This document shows, in pieces, positions 1 to 12,554 of a stretch of 64,000 nt of DNA (the stretch's first letter is position 1; every line of letters starts with the position of its first letter). This DNA comes from Caprimulgus europaeus (Eukaryota > Chordata > Aves > Caprimulgiformes > Caprimulgidae). The translations under genes were made by a program, and so were the position numbers. The DNA lies in assembly GCA_907165065.1 (NCBI GenBank), contig OU015541.1, positions 6,262,001 through 6,326,000 of the forward strand, written 5' to 3'. A model generated the notes under the pieces. It did no database searches. It saw only the letters and a list, made by a program, of their open reading frames with translations, and was not told where the DNA came from.

Positions 1-1182
1 AGCCCCCCCCAGCATGGAGAGGGAAGGGAAAAGGGAGGTTTCTGGTTTGGGAAGACCACTAGTTGCCCCATAAACGAGGCATGTCTAGTGACACACAAAA
101 CCTGTTTGGGTTCAAGTACATGTGGTAACACCAGATCCTGTCTTTATAGTTAGCCAGACACAGATCTTCCAAGTTTATTGCCTGTATTTATATACTGTCC
201 AGACCAATAAGATCGTCTCTGTCTAGTTATATATTTTGTAGCTGAAGACCAAATACAATTCATAATGGAGTTTGGACCCTGTGTCCCTGTGCAACAACAA
301 GCCATGCTTACATGCTCCTTTCTTTCTTACATCATCCTCACAATTTACCACAATACTTAATATAGCAGTTTGAGCTGTAAGGAAAATACAGATAAGATCA
401 TATTAAAGCGCAATAGTTTTGCAACATGAGGCAAAAACCCCTTTAATCTCAGATTTGCAAGACTCGGCTACTATTAATTAGTTCACCATCTGAATGAAAG
501 GTCGCAGTTAAGAAAAGGTAGGAAACTGGCTTTGTGCAAGTATCTTCTGCTTCTTTGTTTGCCTGCTTACCACATCATAATGTCATCCTAAAAACGCGTC
601 CATTCAATGTCACAAATATATCTGAAGTCCTTGTCACTTGTTTCTACTGCAGGGTACTCACAAGATGCTTTTAGAGAAAGTACTCAAGCAGTACATAACC
701 AGAGGCTAAATCTGGCACACAGTGACTGTAACAAACTATGACATCTGTCACAGCTCTTCTTGGATAAATCTATAATGATTGCTCTGACCAGAGAAGAAGA
801 CATCAGAAGTCAGTAACTGAATAATGCTAATGATACTTCATAAGCAGCACAGTTCAAATATAATGATGCATTTCTCTGAAGAAAGATGCTGAGAGGGGTC
901 TGACTGGCAGATATTTACCCCCATCCATTTTTCTGTCCATAAACATCCTTGTGAAGTGCTGCAGGCAGGGAGCTCTCATTTTATGCATCCCAAACTGCAG
1001 CAGAGACCACAGGATCTAGCAGAGGGAATACATGTGTCAAACACATCAATAGAAGTGATATAATTTCATCTATGTATTTTTGGCATCCGTCTGCATCTGT
1101 TAAATAACAGCACATGGGTATCATCTGGTTGCATATGCAATACCACTTTAACCTCAGCAGCAATAACTCTGGTTATTTTAAG
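1..1182. other. Non-coding AT-rich sequence, nothing recognised
   Basis: No open frame here resembles a protein and no repeat family is recognisable. The only low-complexity item is a run of eight C at positions 3-10. The longest open frame, on the minus strand at 981-1163, is 60 codons and has a Cys/Leu/Met-rich composition with no family resemblance. Confidence 0.6.
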
Positions 1183-1213
1183 TTTGTAAGTTCTTTGGGG
1201 CAAGGAAGGTGCC
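1183..1213 (+). repeat. L2-like LINE 3'-end fragment
   Basis: The stretch reads TTGTAAGTTCTTTGGGGCAA followed by GGAAGGTGCC. This matches the well-known L2-type 3'-end wording (TGTAAGCTCCTTGAGGGCAG, then GGACTGT) with a few substitutions. Only about 30 bases are recognisable, so this is a very old scrap. The family assignment is from memory of the consensus. A sauropsid relative of L2 would look the same at this length. Confidence 0.5.
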
Positions 1214-1329
1214 TTCCTCCCCACCAGTTTTAGTAATTAGTTGCATTTTTGTGATGTTGCTGAGTTCAGTACAGCAGATCAGGTGTGCCAGGTGTGCAGC
1301 TCCACGGACGGGTCAGGCGATGCACCAGT

Positions 1330-1492
1330 GAGCTAACAGCCTAAACAGGCAAGACAGACAACAGAAATATCATCCCATACTCAGAGCTGATGTGCAGAGA
1401 GGTGACACATTTTGCCCAGGGTCACAGAGAGGGCTGTGTCAGAATGCAAGCCCCGATTTTCCTAGTCCCAGTCCAGTATCTCTAGTAGAAAT
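1330..1492 (-). repeat. MIR/CORE-SINE-like ancient repeat
   Basis: Three separate blocks match the sauropsid form of this repeat in the same order. First comes GAGCTAACAGCCTAAACAGG followed by CAAGACAGACAA. Next is GAGAGGTGACACATTTTGCC followed by CAGGGTCACAGAG, the reverse complement of the MIR core 'gtgaccttgggcaagtcactt'. Last is CCTAGTCCCAGTCCAGTATC. Their order and spacing are convincing although each block carries substitutions. The repeat runs in reverse orientation relative to the plus strand. Such elements predate the bird-mammal split or early sauropsids and are fossils with no coding capacity. Confidence 0.65.
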
Positions 1493-3013
1493 TGTTTCTT
1501 AACCTCAGTACTAAATACACTTGCAGTATTTTATACGTGGCTCTGACTAACACTGCTGCATCGGATGTGTCTGCAGCTGTTTAAGGAGCAAGAGTTTGTG
1601 TCATAATTATTTTTTTTTTTTAAGATGTAACTGTTAATAACAGTTCCTACACATTTCTAGTAACTGTTCCCCATTAGCCACAGCAGAACCTCAAAACTGG
1701 CCGATGACTGACAATTGTTACACAGGGCAGTATCCTCATGTCAATTTATTCACAACACCTGTCATCACTTCTTATCAGTAATCTTGATCTAGTTATGATT
1801 TAATTTATGCCTTGTGTGTCATAAGCCAGCACTTATTTTTTTTTCAAGGCAATCAAACAAATTCTTTTGTTGATCAGCCTCATTTCTTTGACAGATGCTG
1901 AAATTAGACTATTTTGTGAGGAGTTCTTACCATTCTGGCAAATAAGTAGCTTACGAGCGCCACTGCTAGCAGCTTTCAACTCCGGGACTCTCGATATAAT
2001 AGGAGCAACAATACAAAATTCCCTACAGTAAGGAAAGGAGCCTGACAGCATCCACAATTCACACTAATGTTAAGCTAATGACAGAGAATTTGTGACAACA
2101 CAAGATTGGATTTTGAACTGTTGCCTAGTGTGCCAAGCTTTGCTTTAATTTAAGTGGATTCCTAATGCGAACTTTGCTCGTGTGCTTTGGGCAAGATTCT
2201 CACAACACAGAGTCTCCCTGCAGGGACAGCAGTCACTGACACACACTAATGTGTGCCCTGAAACACAGGTACAGAGCTTGTCTCCTCATTGTCAGCATCA
2301 AGACAAGGGAAGTGTGCTTCCCAAATGAAAAGGTCATTGCAAAATTAAAAGCTGGGATGTAGCAATAAAAATGTCATTTTGGTGGAAGTTAATATTGTCT
2401 GCTCTCCCATCTGCAAGGCATCGCTGCCACAAGGCATATCTCCAGGCCCAGAACACTTCCAAATCTTAAGAATTTCGCTGAAAAAGGCCACTTGGGGAGT
2501 AAAGGACATTCATGTAGCAGCTTTACTTGTTGGTATCAACTAATGACAAGAGCTGTATTGTAATAGTATTCCCGCATTATTATTGAGTACTACAGCAGTA
2601 ACCAAGCAGGAAAATGCACTGTTTAAGGTTTCCAAGGAGTAAAAACCCTCAATCAATGAAACAAGACATTTTTCCTTGGTGTTAGCATCGCAGATCTGTA
2701 TTTTATTCCAGAATCATTCTGTGCAAACTTCTACTCAGTTTATAACTGCAAGCCAAGATTGAGAGTTCTGTAATGACCGACCAGTATGTATTTAAAATCC
2801 AAGAATGCATTCAGAAATAAAGGCAAAACCTATTTTGTTTGTTTTAATTTGTTCTAGTAAGACTTAGGAAAAAAAACAAACTAGAATTTATCTTGCAATT
2901 TCAAAGACTCATGGTAAACTTTAGGGCAGATAAAAGCATGCAGAAATATTTGTAATCAGAACTTCTCCATGCTGAATATAAACCAATAAAAAGATGATGA
3001 TTATATACATAGG
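1493..3013. other. Non-coding AT-rich sequence
   Basis: No gene or repeat family is recognised. It contains a 12-base T run at 1610-1621. A short 74-codon open minus frame at 1833-2057 has no family resemblance and ends in a lysine run produced by the local T tract. I treat it as chance. Confidence 0.55.
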
Positions 3014-3014
3014 C

Positions 3015-3048
<34 letters not shown>
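3014..3048. repeat. (CA)n microsatellite
   Basis: An uninterrupted CA alternation of about 14 units runs from 3020 to 3048. It is preceded by a one-base-interrupted copy (CACACG) from 3014 and followed by a short GTATATA stretch. CA repeats of this length are usually polymorphic in vertebrate populations. Confidence 0.95.
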
Positions 3049-3050
<2 letters not shown>

Positions 3051-5160
3051 ATATACTGTGACCACATTTATTCCTTTTGCTAAACTACTTCCTTATAGGG
3101 TGAAAGGTCAGACTAATCAGACATAAATTAACTACAGCTGGAAAAAACTTTAGAAAGAAAATACTTAAAATAATTACATTGCTTTTTTTGACCACATTAT
3201 TGCTTCTTTCAAAGTGAACCAGTTGGCATGCATGCAAATGCAGCAGAGCTAAGTTAAAGAAAGGGAGAATTAGAGAGGAAGTATTCACTCAGTTAATCCA
3301 AATACATATATGTACATACATGGAGACAGCAAATATGCTAAGTTTGTTTAGTAAATAATCATGTATAGATAGCCATGTTACCCCTTCACACATGTTGAAA
3401 CGAAAGCAACAGGCTGCTTTTTGTGCACATATGAATGAGAGGTTTTAAGTAAAACAATTTCCAGCACCACCCACTTGAACAACAATATTGTCATGGTTTC
3501 ATTTTACCACTCCAAATGGCAATGCAAGTTTTTGCCTGTTTGGAAATGTAATGTCGAAGCAACTTCTTGTTTTAATTTAAGCAAGCAGAAGCTGCCAACC
3601 ATTTTTGATTTCCAGCCAAGAAGAATTTATCTTACGCATTTATTAAGTCATCATCTAGTTAATTACAATCATTTTGTAAATAGTGTAATAGAATGAAGAC
3701 AGCCATCCAGCACTGTTAAGTTAAAACTGATATAAGACACAAATGGGCCACGGCTCAAAGCGGTGCAAAGTCACTGTCACTGCAAAGGTATCAGTGGAAA
3801 TACCCAAGTGTACATCAGCTGAAGAAGCAGCCCACCTCCTTCCCACTGCTAGAGACTCTGTTATAAATATTAGGTGTGTTTTCTCAGCCAGGACTGTCTC
3901 AGTAAAATGCCTCTCCATCTTCCAAACTGATGTTTTCACTTAAGGTAGCTGCTTTTGGTGATGTCTTTCTTGTCTAAGGTTATTTGAGTAGAGAAGGGAA
4001 AATAATCACAGAGTAAATAAAGCATAGGGGATGGAACTTCATTCATGGAGCACAAGTGTAAAAAGAAAGGCTTGCTAGACTAACACTTTTATTGTGCTTG
4101 GGTGAAAACCACCCTGCCCAAAGCTTTTAATCTTAAAATAATGGAAGTTAGTGTGTGGTTTTCTGGGGGTTTGTTTGCTTGTTTGCTTGAGTGTTTTAAG
4201 CTGACTGATAAGAAAAAGCAAAGATATTTTTCTTTGGAGAATTATATCTGATTTTATTAACTAGATAATAACTTATTTCTCATTCTTTACGTGACACTGC
4301 AATCATACTAGCTTGATAAAATCAAGAGTTATTCCCTCCATATGTTAATAGAAGAGAAGGAAAATTCTGCTCTTAAATGTAACTGTGAAGAAAGTTACTC
4401 CAAACCTTCAGTGAAACAAAAACACTGACAGAGCAGATTTTGGCGCTCTGTCAATTTTCTGAAGGCTACTTTACATATAAAAAGTTACACTGGATTAACA
4501 AAATTATGTGGTTTTAAAATACGTAATTAAAGCAATACAGCTTTATGTGAAAATACCCTTGAAATAAACTTAACCTAGTTTATAGGAGTTTAGCTGCACC
4601 AGTTAATTTACAACGCAGCAGTAAATTGCAGTGAACACAGTTGGCAGCAGCAGTCTTCAACGCTCTTACTTATCAGCGCAATGGTTTATGTGAGCTTAGT
4701 TTAAACAGAGCCTTAAACCACGTCAATATCCACGCAGAGTCAAGCTCTTGCGTCTTTCTCTCTTCGTTTTGTTAGTTTTTCTAACTCAGTTGTAAAAACG
4801 TAAAGTATAATTTGATAAAGGCAGGTGTATCACAACAGAACAGCCAAAGCTGGGATACTTGGACACTGGTTGAAAGTAAAAAAATTATTTTCCTTATCTG
4901 CTCTGACATTCAAATAGAAATAAAAGGGAATGTTAATGCAGATAATCTTTTCTCCCTGGATCATCTGAATGTGAGAGAATCTACAGCTCTTCTTTCCTCT
5001 GCTTCTTTCAGAAAAAACTCTTTTAATGAATTTAAAGAGTCTGAGTCCGTGCAAAGGTCAGTCAGGGATGTAAGTTTTATTTTCCTGCCAAACTGTTATA
5101 CAAATGTAACATGCTATAGATACCTACAAAGTGGTACAGAAATGCCTCATTCCAGTGCAT
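3049..5160. other. Non-coding AT-rich sequence
   Basis: No recognisable gene is present. The longest open frame is 122 codons (4812-5180, plus strand). It is Ser/Asn/Phe-rich and has no domain I recognise. The overlapping open minus frame at 4830-5054 shows that stops are simply sparse here. The 9-bp inverted repeat at 4426-4453 is listed separately. Confidence 0.5.
4426..4453. repeat. Perfect 9-bp inverted repeat around an E2F-like site
   Basis: TGACAGAGC at 4426-4434 and GCTCTGTCA at 4445-4453 are perfect reverse complements separated by ten bases. The spacer and the start of the right arm contain TTTGGCGC (4439-4446), an E2F-type word. The arms are short enough that chance remains a good explanation. 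Confidence 0.45.
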
Positions 5161-5300
5161 ATTATTTCCTCTGCCCATAACAGACAACCTCTCCCAGGAG
5201 CTGACCATTCACATGGGTCTCCTCGGGAGGACGGGACCACGGGAGCCATCCTCCCACAGCTACTGCCCACGGACTCCAGGGGTAGAGCACACTGCATATC

Positions 5301-5333
5301 AGCAAAACACTTAAGCAGGTGCTTAGCTTTAAC
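5301..5333. repeat. Fragment of a sauropsid palindromic interspersed repeat
   Basis: AAAACACTTAAGCAGGTGCT followed by TAGCTTTAAC matches a wording common in bird, crocodile and turtle DNA (roughly 'aagcacttaagcacatgcttaactttaagc'). I remember this motif as part of an old repeat that also carries 'cattgacttcaatggga'. I cannot name the family reliably. The fragment lies in a GC-raised patch (about 5170-5300) with no recognised gene. Confidence 0.4.
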
Positions 5334-8300
5334 TACCTGCTTACAATCTGAAGGCCTGAGAGGTTTATGAGCCCTTTCTAATGGCTTCTGTTGTAAATCC
5401 TAATCTCTGACTTTTCCAAAATAAGAGAAACTGGAAGGGCAGAGACAAGCCTTTGGTCTCAGATAAAAACCAGCAGCTTGTTCTGGATGGAGAGCAGCTG
5501 CTGTGAGATTCAGAAGAGCCAAAGGATCAATTTTCAGCAGTTGCTCACCATAAGTGGAGCAGCTTTTGGCTGAGGTGTAGCTCGTTGCTCTCGCCTGCTG
5601 CGTTGCCACAGGTCAGCCCATCCCTGCACGCTGCCTGCGCTAAAGCCTTTTGGCACCCGCGCTGCTGTGCAGCAGCTGGCTCAGCCGAGGTGACGCAATG
5701 TGCATCCTCTGTCGTCTTGCCCTGCTCTCCCAAGATGAATGTGTGGACACAACATGTGAAGAAGAGCAGAATTCACAGCCATGACGTGTTATGTTAAATC
5801 TTTTCTCCCCCCGTTTCCATTCAAGGGAGCGTGCAGATGCCTAAAGTGCTGTTTACACCAATGTTAGAATGCTGCCTATTGTAAACTGGAAATTAGGTTG
5901 CAAAGACATTTCGACAACTAGTAAAACTACTCACAGTTCATCCGAAATTACATTTTCAAGATTCAGAACGAGTTACCTCATCATCATAAATGACCCCATT
6001 GTCCAAAACACAATAAGGACATGTCATAGAAAGAGACAAAGATGACATTATTTTCCTTGGTTTCTATTAATAGAGTTTCTCCCAAACAGAAGAATCATTT
6101 GAGTGGAGATATATTTGGAGGCAAATAATGAATAGGTCCTTCTAGTTATTCACAAGACTATACTGTTGAGAATGTAACAGTTATTTAGGTTCCTTTATTT
6201 TTAATTGCACACTCTTGAGTGATCACACATGCAATTAATTGTTTGCTTTCAGAAAATAAACTACATTGTACAAAGCATTTATTTTGCTTTTTTTAAAAAA
6301 AAAAAATGTGCCCAATCATTAGAGAAATGTCTCGGTATCTCAGATATGAGCAGGATCCTTTGCAAAATAAAGAAGAATTCTTATCCTCTAGCACCATCAA
6401 GTAATCTGAATATTCAGCTGGGTCTGGTCTTCACCTCAGTCTGGAAGTAGCCTTCCTGTAGAGGGAATTTCTGCAGACAGACTTGGGCAATATGGAGCCA
6501 ATATCATGTCTGCAGCCCTGGGACAGAAAACAAACTGATTTACAGCTACTCACAAATTCAAACAAGACGACTGGGGAGCGTTACTGTCACTGCTGGCAGC
6601 AGCTACCTGGCTGCTGGGTACGCAGAGGGGCAGAGCCGGCCAGGGAAAGCTAGAGGCAAAAGTGCTTTGAAAATACCCATCAGGGCAACCAGAAGGGCTG
6701 TGGGGAGACTGCACTTCAGAAGGAAAAAACATTTTGCAGCAGTGAGGACATAAACACCTCTAGATTTGTTTTTTGCGTCCAACAAGGATTAAGAAATATT
6801 TATTTTTTTGCTACTCAGCATTATGAAACTTCCTGTAGCGAATTCACAGAGCAGAGATTTCAGAAAGCAAGTGATTTAAAATACATGTGTTCTCTGTTTG
6901 CTCCTACTTAGGAGAGGCTGTACTGGCAATAGATGGAGAAGTAATATAGTCACAAAAGAGGAGTCAGAGCTTCCTTTGGTCTTCAGTGGTTATTAAGAGT
7001 TATTAAGTTGGGTGGCTTTTGAGTGTGCCGAGGACAGGCCAGAGTAAGTGGAAGCAACGCAGTCTCGTGGCTTAGAGCTGCATGTGGCCAAATTTTCTGT
7101 TTTTGCAAAAGGCAAATGAACCCACTAGGAGTGCCCTGATGCCATGTGATGAACGCTTCAAACATCCAGTTTAACTTGTTTATGGCTGGTGTGGATATTC
7201 CCAAGCTGCCCAGCCGTGCTGCAGCTACCAACCCGCTCCCTCCCAAGTGACTCTCGGCAGTCAGCGATTGCTGGAGGTCAGCAGCAGAGCCCAGAGGTTC
7301 ATGGCTTCCAAGTTCAGATGCAATTTTTCCTGACCTTTAGTGAAATCCCTGTGCAAGTGTTTCGAAGCCCAAGATGTCACTGAGGCCACCATGTCCTGAC
7401 TTTCAAGCCCTCTCTCTGGAGCGTGGCTGTGACAGCCAGTGTTTGCAGCCCAGCCCAACCCAGTTCACTCGTGCTGTTCACAGACTCTTGTTTCTCTCAA
7501 AACAGAGAAGAAGAAAGATGCCAAAGTTTCTGGGAGAACCAGTCAAGACCCATCTTATTAGCTCGCAGCTAATGCGTACTGTAAAGTACCTGCGCTAAAT
7601 GTGCTTCACCTTTACTATCTTACCTTTTTACACAGCATTTTTCTTTTTATAATGATGTTCCCATTATCTCAGCCCTATCTTCCCATCCCATAGCTATAGG
7701 CTATTAGCCTTGTTTAAAAAAAAAATTAATTAGAATTGAAAAGGTAGAATAATAAAGGAGAAAATTGTTTTTTGGCAGCCCTACTTACCTTATTTATGTT
7801 GGCATTTCAAGACACCACCATAATATAAGATGCACCCTCAACTTGCATAATATATCCTGCCCTCCCCTTGTAGCACTGTGATACAGCTTGTCCATCTCGA
7901 CCTATAATCCTGCCGTTTTCTGCTTCTTCAACCTACTCTGGGTCAGAGGGACATGCAATATCCTGGCTTTCCATTATCACAGGGAAAAAAAAAAAAATCA
8001 GAAGAACTCAAGAACAACTTTATGGACCAAATTGCTCTCAAATATAAAAGCTACAGTAAATGTGTCTATGAATTTTGGATTGACATCATTACTGGCAGCT
8101 CCAAGATGTGTATGAATTGGGTTTGCAAAGCAATTGCTGCCAGGCCCCAGTTTTGCTCTTCTGCTCTCTGAAAACTCAGATGCTGTCGGCTAGAAATGCT
8201 TGCACTGCCTCTTCATCCTGCAGGGCTGTGGACTTTTCTTGGGAAAGGACTTGTTCCAAAGCATTCTGCTACTAAGAATGGAGGGTAACACCAATTTTCT

Positions 8301-8879
8301 TCTAGCAATTACAGAAGATTTCTCCAGTCTTATTCTTGAATTTATCTTTCCCATGATTAGAAAAATATGTAAATAAAACAGATAAGAATGGACAGAAATA
8401 CTGTGAAAGAGAGAGTTTTAATAAGCTGTTTCAAAGCTCTATTTTTAAATTAGGTTTCCAGAAAATGATCTATAAATTCCATGGCTCCACTTAATTCCCA
8501 GTTACCTCGGTCATCTTTTTGCAGAAAGAAAAAAAGAACCAACCCAATAACCATTAACTTCTGGCATATAGAGGAAGAATGAGTCACTGAGAAGAGTGCT
8601 GAGGCTGACACTGCTGCTGACATTATAACAGAGGCATATGCTTGGTCACATTTTACTCATATCTGGACATGCTTATATCCTTCCCACCTGTGAACACTGC
8701 CATTAGACAGTGCAAGACATGAATCTAAAGCGTGACATTACTGCCTGATGAGTTCAGCACGTATCGTGATTACAGTATCTGTATCCACAGACTGGCTTTT
8801 CAATTTGCTCATGAACTACTTGATAAACCACAGTACTGAAAATAAGACAAATAAGATGGTTTGGAAATATTTCCATTTG
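5334..8879. other. Non-coding sequence, mixed composition
   Basis: Sections at 5400-5760, 6550-6740 and 7180-7480 are GC-raised, and short frames (60-90 codons) open on both strands there. None shows a family signature, and overlapping frames on opposite strands indicate few stops rather than coding. Short A runs lie near 6295-6306 and 7984-7997. No repeat is recognised. Confidence 0.5.
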
Positions 8880-9090
8880 CCTATTAAGGCTCGATTAGCA
8901 TTCCCACAGATGCAGTAAAAAAAAATAATCAAGTTTTAAAAGCAAATAGGTCAAACAAATTACATATGGAATCTGGCACTGTTAAAGCATGACAAGTACA
9001 TGCCTAGATTAATAAGTAATTACCCATACAGCAGCAATGTCTTCATTTCTGGCCACTAGATTTTTGTTAGTAATTTAAATTACATCTGTA
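8880..9090. promoter_or_regulatory. Enhancer-like AT-rich block (candidate conserved non-coding element)
   Basis: The block is dense in homeodomain-compatible and related words (GATTAGC, TTAATAAGTAATTACC, GTTAGTAATTTAAATTAC) and has no simple-repeat character. This texture is typical of conserved non-coding elements near developmental genes. The call rests on motif texture alone and no alignment was possible. Confidence 0.25.
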
Positions 9091-11070
9091 AAAAGTGGAG
9101 GGTTAAAACTATGATCTTTGCCAGTATCCCAGTGCCTGGTTATTGGGTGTCTCTTGAGGCATGTTTCCTTAAACAAATGGAATTGCATGAATTACATGAA
9201 CTGCAGATGTATTTTGCAACTTTAATCTCAGTAACAAAATCACTACAAAGAGTGCCACTCTTCTACACCTGAGGCTTCACGCAGCTATCGCTACACTCCG
9301 ATAACACTATGAGCAATTTTTACTCTAAAATAATGAAGAAAAGTAGAAAATCTTGATTCATATTCGCCATCATGCAAGGGAAGACACTGAGTTTGCATTT
9401 TTACAATTGGTGGCACATGCATGGAGTCCAGCAGGCTGATCCACTGAGAGCTGGCATGCAGCATCACAGTGTTTTATCACAAATTAATTGTCTCAGCACT
9501 TGTCTCCAAGAAAGTAGCTCAACTTATGAGCTCTGGTTAGCAATCCCGCTTCCCAGACAGTTTGACACCGCTCTGTTTCAGGATGTAGGTTATCCCTCAG
9601 GCTCAGAGAAAGAGGGACATATCCTTGATTAGTCTGGTCTTCTTCCGAGTCCAAGGTTTTGATAACTCCTACCTCAGTTCCCATGTGCTGTGTGTGCTGT
9701 GTTGGGATTTTGTGCAATTAAATCACAGCTGGAAATTCATTGAGATAAATGTGCTAAAAATCAGGCACTGTGGCATGCTTTTTTGCAGATTAGATCTCTA
9801 TGGCTTTCCACCATCCCGTAATACATTTACCCTGTGCTGTCATAACCTCACCAAATAAGGTTTCTATCAGAGATCCTGGAATTTTAAATGTTCAGAGCTG
9901 ACACTTTGGCACAGATCTGTCAACTCTGGACACTCCATGTCCTGCTGCCTTCCTCTAAGGTATCTGTGACAGACACAGAAGCAGCAGAGCTCTCACTGGC
10001 AGAGCCCACATCTTCCCTGAAAAACACAGAAAGAAGAAAAAAAGGGACTAAAACCTCCCAGTACAGATAATTTTCCATTTTCCCTATCCCACCTAAAGTC
10101 TGGTGAAAAAAATACCTTCAAGCCTTCAAATCACAGATGCAGTAACTCTCTAAAAGCCCTATTAGCTTTTTCTGCAAGAGTTTGAGGCTGCTGGGCACTG
10201 CGGCTGCTCCGCTCTGCGCTGCAGCCTCAAAGGCTCCTCCGGGGCAGGAGAAGCCCCACGCTGGCAACACTTTCAGAGTAGAAAGTGTGTTTAAAAGTAG
10301 GGCTTCAGAAGTAAATAAAACTCTTTTGATAATAATGAAAGTAATAATGAACTTTCTTTTCGTGTCAGTTTTGCTCTGTTAGTTACTTGATAATGCGATG
10401 CACTATAAATGGCTTGAAAGAAGATTCCTTGTCAGCCTGCCTGGGGGTAATGCGAGCTGCTCAGCCCTCACAAGTAATTAAAGATAATCAGTGAAAAATG
10501 TGAGGGTCTGTTGTACTCTGCATTCCAAACCCCACCTACAACAGGAACAGTGCACGAAATTATTATTTAAATTTAACCCTTTTCCAGAGCAATCCGTGGG
10601 GGACAGGACTTGGCAATTATTTGGTGCTGCTGCGCCCCCAAAAAGCAGGAAATAGTTGAAAATGAGTTTCAGGAGGATCGATACTGAACAAAAAAGCAGT
10701 TGAAACTCTGAACTAGCTTTTGTGTTTTACTTCCTCTGACAGATTTCTATCAGCAATGTTTACCTTCAGGTGTACTAAATGACAGAACCAACCTGCTTCA
10801 GCTCCTGAAGTGGGATTAATTTACCACAGAATATTCATGGGAACAAATAACAGCTTTAACAAATAAAGGAATAATAATTCTAATAACAGTATCTATACCA
10901 GGGAAGGTTTCCCAGGTACTTAATGGACAACTGCTCCCACTGAAACCTGATTTATCATGAGCAGCAGCAAGAGTTACAGGTTGGCGAATAACTTTGAAAA
11001 ATCAAGCCACTTACTCAGGTGCAGACTCAGCAAGGGAACTGCTGAGTGTTGAGCAATTTGGGGAATCTGG
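9091..11070. other. Non-coding sequence
   Basis: Short open frames only (up to 86 codons at 9372-9632), with overlapping frames on the opposite strand. A small GC-raised patch lies at 10190-10265. The stretch 10440-10560, with TAATTAAAGATAATCAG, has mild enhancer-like texture. I see no repeat family or gene. Confidence 0.5.
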
Positions 11071-11700
11071 TTGAGAGTGTCTTTCATTTCTAGTGCTCTT
11101 TGAACTCACTGGCACAAGTCCTGCTTCACTGTACTCAGGGAAACCAGGAGCTGCCAGCTCCGGCCGCACCAAGGGCTGCCTCAGATCAAGGTGTTATGCT
11201 GGCTGGCTGGGTGACAGACAGTGATAAACGTGAGGCACCAGAGCAGTGGATGATTTCAGGTGGGTTAAGTGTGCCACTCACCCACTTACAGATGCACTGG
11301 CCCATGGGGCCAGCTGGACCGAGACAGCCCGAGTCGGAGCCGGGCAGAGCGGGGCTGCAGCAGGACACATCCCCAAACCAGCACAGGACGAGTCCTGTAA
11401 ACCTGCGCTCACCAGTGCCTTACACTGAGCATCCTCTGTTCCCTTTGCACTTACCGGGTGTCAGAAAATCCTATTTGACCTGCTCAGGGGCCTGGTTCCA
11501 AAGAACAAAACCCCCATTGACTCTTCGGGGGCAGGAGAGGCCAAAGGAAGACCAAAGAGTTATGTGAAGCGGAAGTGAAATCCGGGGGATTGGGTGACTC
11601 CTGAGCACTGCCAACTTGCAAGCGGCCAGCGCGAAATGCTGAGCTCCTGCCGCTTCCCTGTCTAGAAAGCTCATCACTGCTGGCTTTGTTTGCATCTGGA
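11071..11700. other. GC-raised patch containing the longest open frame (155 codons)
   Basis: A plus-strand frame is open at 11100-11567. Its predicted product is rich in Pro, Ala, Gln, Arg and Ser, has no signal peptide, membrane segment or recognisable domain, and starts at an ATG with no special context. Other frames are open over the same bases: plus 11246-11428, minus 11186-11368 and minus 11484-11786. That points to low stop density caused by composition rather than selection for one frame. I do not call it a gene. An unrecognised lineage-specific small protein or an exon of a non-coding RNA cannot be ruled out. Confidence 0.35.
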
Positions 11701-12554
11701 AAATGTGCTTCTGAAACCAAACAATTTAAGATGCTTGGCACTGCTAAGAGGAGCATGTAGTTACTGTCTTTCAGCTCAGTGACCAAGCCCTGGGCAGATT
11801 TGGATACTTGCTGCCAGGTTTATCAGATTTAGGCAAAGAAGCAAAAAAGAGGAATCAAGGAATTATGGCGAGTAACCCGTAGCAGAGTAAAAGACACTTC
11901 ATCAGGAGTTTCCAGTCTTCTTCAATTTGTGGACCTTAAACAATTTTCTAAACTGTTAGTAAGACCTAGCAGGTAGACCCAGGTATAGAGAATTTACAGT
12001 TCCTAACAATAGGTTTTGCTTTTAGTAGGTGCTTTTTTGTGGATTCCTTTGAAGTAGCCAAGAAAACCACATCACTACATCCATGATTCCACAGGCAACA
12101 GAAGATCGTCAACTTCCAATCTATTTTGTCTAGTAATTGTACATGTTTGTTTCTCCCACACTCCGCTGATGTGAAGTTTAACACTCAAATATTACCAGTT
12201 AAATACAAAACAAAACAAAACTGTTGATGCATTATTTCACAATAAGTAATATAAAACCATGAATAATGGGTTCCAAATGATGTAAACATGTGTTTAGAGC
12301 ACTGCTTAAAGCACTGATGCTGACCTAGATTTGACCTTCCCAAGTATCCACAATCTATTCCTTCTTTAAAAATAAAAAATGTTGCCTAAAGGAAAGATCG
12401 TGTTGTCTTCACAAACGATGAGTGCGGATTCCGTGTGACCGCAAACAACAAAATACTGCACAGGTCGTAATTAAAATGACCTTATAAAATATCCCATGGA
12501 AAAATATTTTCCAACAGACTGGATTCCATCGAGTTTCGTGTAGACCACACACTT
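11701..12554. other. Non-coding AT-rich sequence
   Basis: No gene, repeat family or regulatory structure is recognised. Open frames are 64-72 codons, all on the minus strand, without family resemblance. Confidence 0.5.
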
